From contig OY969786.1 of NCBI GenBank assembly GCA_963703075.1, positions 3,410,001 to 3,474,000 of the forward strand: a stretch of 64,000 nucleotides of DNA. The letters are read 5' to 3'. The notes below the pieces were generated by a model. The model was given only the letters and a program-made list of their open reading frames with translations. It had not been told where the DNA came from and made no database searches. A program made the position numbers and the translations under genes. Shown here one piece after another: positions 62,811-64,000 of the stretch; positions within the stretch are counted from its first letter, which is position 1, and every line of letters begins with the position of its first letter. The stretch comes from Korobacter sp963703075. Its GTDB lineage: Bacteria; Acidobacteriota; Terriglobia; Terriglobales; Acidobacteriaceae.

Positions 62811-62844
62811 TGCCCCATCCTTGTCCGCAGGACAGGATGGGTCG
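62811..62844. repeat. GTGCCCCATCCT-type hairpin repeat, copy 2
   Basis: CCCATCCTTGTCC (62814-62826) pairs with GGACAGGATGGG (62830-62841) around a GCA loop, with one bulged T. The stretch begins TGCCCCATCCT, as does copy 1 near 18872. It lies 18 bases after the flavoprotein gene and could also slow or end transcription, though the following bases are not T-rich. Confidence 0.65.
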
Positions 62845-62923
62845 CAAAGCTGCCAACCCCGCCTCACAGCCGCCCTATTCCTCCCGAGTAGATCCCGTAG
62901 TACTCTTGCCAAGGCCCCGCCGC

Positions 62924-64000
62924 ATGCACACTGCCTTTCTCCAGGAACTCCGCTCCATTGTTGGCCCAGCCGGGTTGATCGTGCAGCCGGACGAGCTGCG
63001 CACATACGAATGCGATGGGCTGACCAACTTCCGCCAAATGCCGCTTGCCGTCGTCCTCCCCTCCGAGGGCAAGCAGGTACAGCCGATCCTTGCTGCCTGT
63101 AATCGCCACAAAGTTCCCTTCGTGGCCCGTGGATCTGGGACCGGGCTCAGTGGCGGAGCCCTGCCGGTAGAGGGTGGCATCGTTCTCAGCCTGGCACGCT
63201 TGAACCGCATCCTGGAAGTCGACATTCCCAATCAGCAGGTGGTCGTCGAGCCCGGCGTCATCAACGCGCTCGTCACCCAGGAAGTCGCGCCCTACGGCTA
63301 TTTCTACGCGCCAGACCCTTCATCGCAATCGGTCTGCAGCATCGGCGGCAACATTGCAGAGAACTCCGGTGGCGCGCACTGCCTGAAATACGGCTTCACG
63401 ACCACCCATGTGCTTGGCATGGAGGTCGTCCTCGCCGATGGCACCGTGGCCCAGCTAGGCGGCCATACCCTCGATGCGCCCGGCTACGACCTGATGGGCG
63501 TCTTCGTCGGCTCGGAAGGTACGCTGGGCATCGCAACCCGGATCACCTTGCGCATCGTGAAACGTCCTGAGGTTGTGCAGACTCTGCTGGCGGCCTTCGA
63601 TAGCACAAACCAGGCGGGTGCGGCGGTGAGCGACATCATCGCCTTCGGCGTCCTGCCGGCGGCCGTTGAGATGATGGATTGCCTCGCCATCCAGGCTGCC
63701 GAAGCTGCCGTGCACGCCAACTATCCTGCCTGCGGCGGACTGTTGCTGGTGGAACTCGACGGGCCGCAAGCCGAAGTCGATACCTTGATCCGCAGCGTAC
63801 GCGAGATCTGTACCGCGCAAGGCGCGTGGGAGATTCGCGTCGCCCAGTCGGAAGAAGAACGCATGCTGATCTGGAAGGGTCGCAAAGCCGCCTTCGCCGC
63901 CATGGGCCGCATCTCGCCCAACTATATCGTCCAGGACGGCGTCATTCCCCGCACCAAGCTCCCCGAGGTCATGCAGGAGATCGATCGGCTGAGTGCCGAG
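62924..64000 (+). CDS. glcD: FAD-linked oxidase, glycolate oxidase subunit GlcD-like (3' end outside window)
   Basis: The frame is open from the ATG at 62924 to the window edge, 359 codons. The N-terminal FAD-binding (PCMH/VAO) domain shows PFVARGSGTGLSGGALP, the Gly-rich IGGNIAENSGG and FVGSEGTLGIATRITL. This is the GlcD signature; the enzyme oxidises glycolate or D-lactate and passes electrons to GlcE/GlcF or the quinone pool. The C-terminal substrate domain has begun (VEMMDC) but is cut off. glcE and glcF, if present, would lie to the right. Confidence 0.93.
   Translation, partial: MHTAFLQELRSIVGPAGLIVQPDELRTYECDGLTNFRQMPLAVVLPSEGKQVQPILAACNRHKVPFVARGSGTGLSGGALPVEGGIVLSLARLNRILEVDIPNQQVVVEPGVINALVTQEVAPYGYFYAPDPSSQSVCSIGGNIAENSGGAHCLKYGFTTTHVLGMEVVLADGTVAQLGGHTLDAPGYDLMGVFVGSEGTLGIATRITLRIVKRPEVVQTLLAAFDSTNQAGAAVSDIIAFGVLPAAVEMMDCLAIQAAEAAVHANYPACGGLLLVELDGPQAEVDTLIRSVREICTAQGAWEIRVAQSEEERMLIWKGRKAAFAAMGRISPNYIVQDGVIPRTKLPEVMQEIDRLSAE

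Noticed and set aside
1..64000. tRNA, rRNA, CRISPR arrays, insertion sequences or prophage
   Set aside because: No T-arm-like cloverleaf, no rRNA core sequence, no regularly spaced short repeats, and no transposase, integrase or phage structural protein was recognised.

Overview
The window is chromosomal DNA, GC-rich and densely coded, from a Gram-negative diderm. It most likely belongs to the Acidobacteriota, class Terriglobia (Koribacter-like). The evidence is an 'acidobacterial duplicated orphan permease' (ADOP), a meso-diaminopimelate-type MurE (DNPR motif), KdsA (so LPS with KDO), an outer-membrane porin, several lineage-typical secreted proteins of unknown function, and GTGCCCCATCCT hairpin repeats between genes. 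I see no rRNA, tRNA, CRISPR array, insertion sequence or prophage.

Layout. 1-7162: the end of an ArsB/NhaD-type permease, an MbfA-like ferritin/VIT1 iron exporter, an orphan CHASE3-PAS histidine kinase, a coiled-coil porin and a secreted GH16 glucanase. 7166-21226 (minus strand): a division and cell-wall cluster in the order mraZ-rsmH-orf56-ftsL-ftsI-murE-murF-mraY-murD-ftsW-murG-murC. It has a recognisable mraZ promoter, four TGGA repeats at 10-bp spacing that look like MraZ boxes, and a group of DnaA-box-like sites. It stops at murC; murB, ddl and ftsQAZ are not here. 21789-33138: yceH, an ADOP permease, a hemerythrin, a frameshifted Gfo/Idh/MocA oxidoreductase, two paralogous aldo/keto reductases (one with a Tat signal), a P1 aminopeptidase, secreted unknowns and a GAF-GGDEF cyclase. 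33378-39752: rodZ, the methyl-cycle pair metK-ahcY, and an ECF sigma factor with a frameshifted anti-sigma gene. 39749-51683: a thioredoxin-like protein, pyrG-kdsA, an NmrA-like protein, a DUF2891 protein and glutamate synthase gltB-gltD. 52035-61046: a compact histidine operon hisI-G-D-C-B-H-F-A followed by ppc. 61114-64000: a cNMP-binding/thioredoxin-reductase-like fusion and a partial glcD.

The strongest regulatory find is a his-operon attenuator. A 24-residue leader peptide has seven His codons, followed by mutually exclusive antiterminator and terminator pairings. On the opposite strand, gltB is preceded by its own terminator plus a competing upstream pairing, a possible second attenuator or an undescribed leader RNA. 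Three genes (hisA, an anti-sigma factor and a Gfo/Idh/MocA oxidoreductase) each carry one apparent single-base frameshift. This could be assembly error, since hisA is otherwise intact inside a complete operon.
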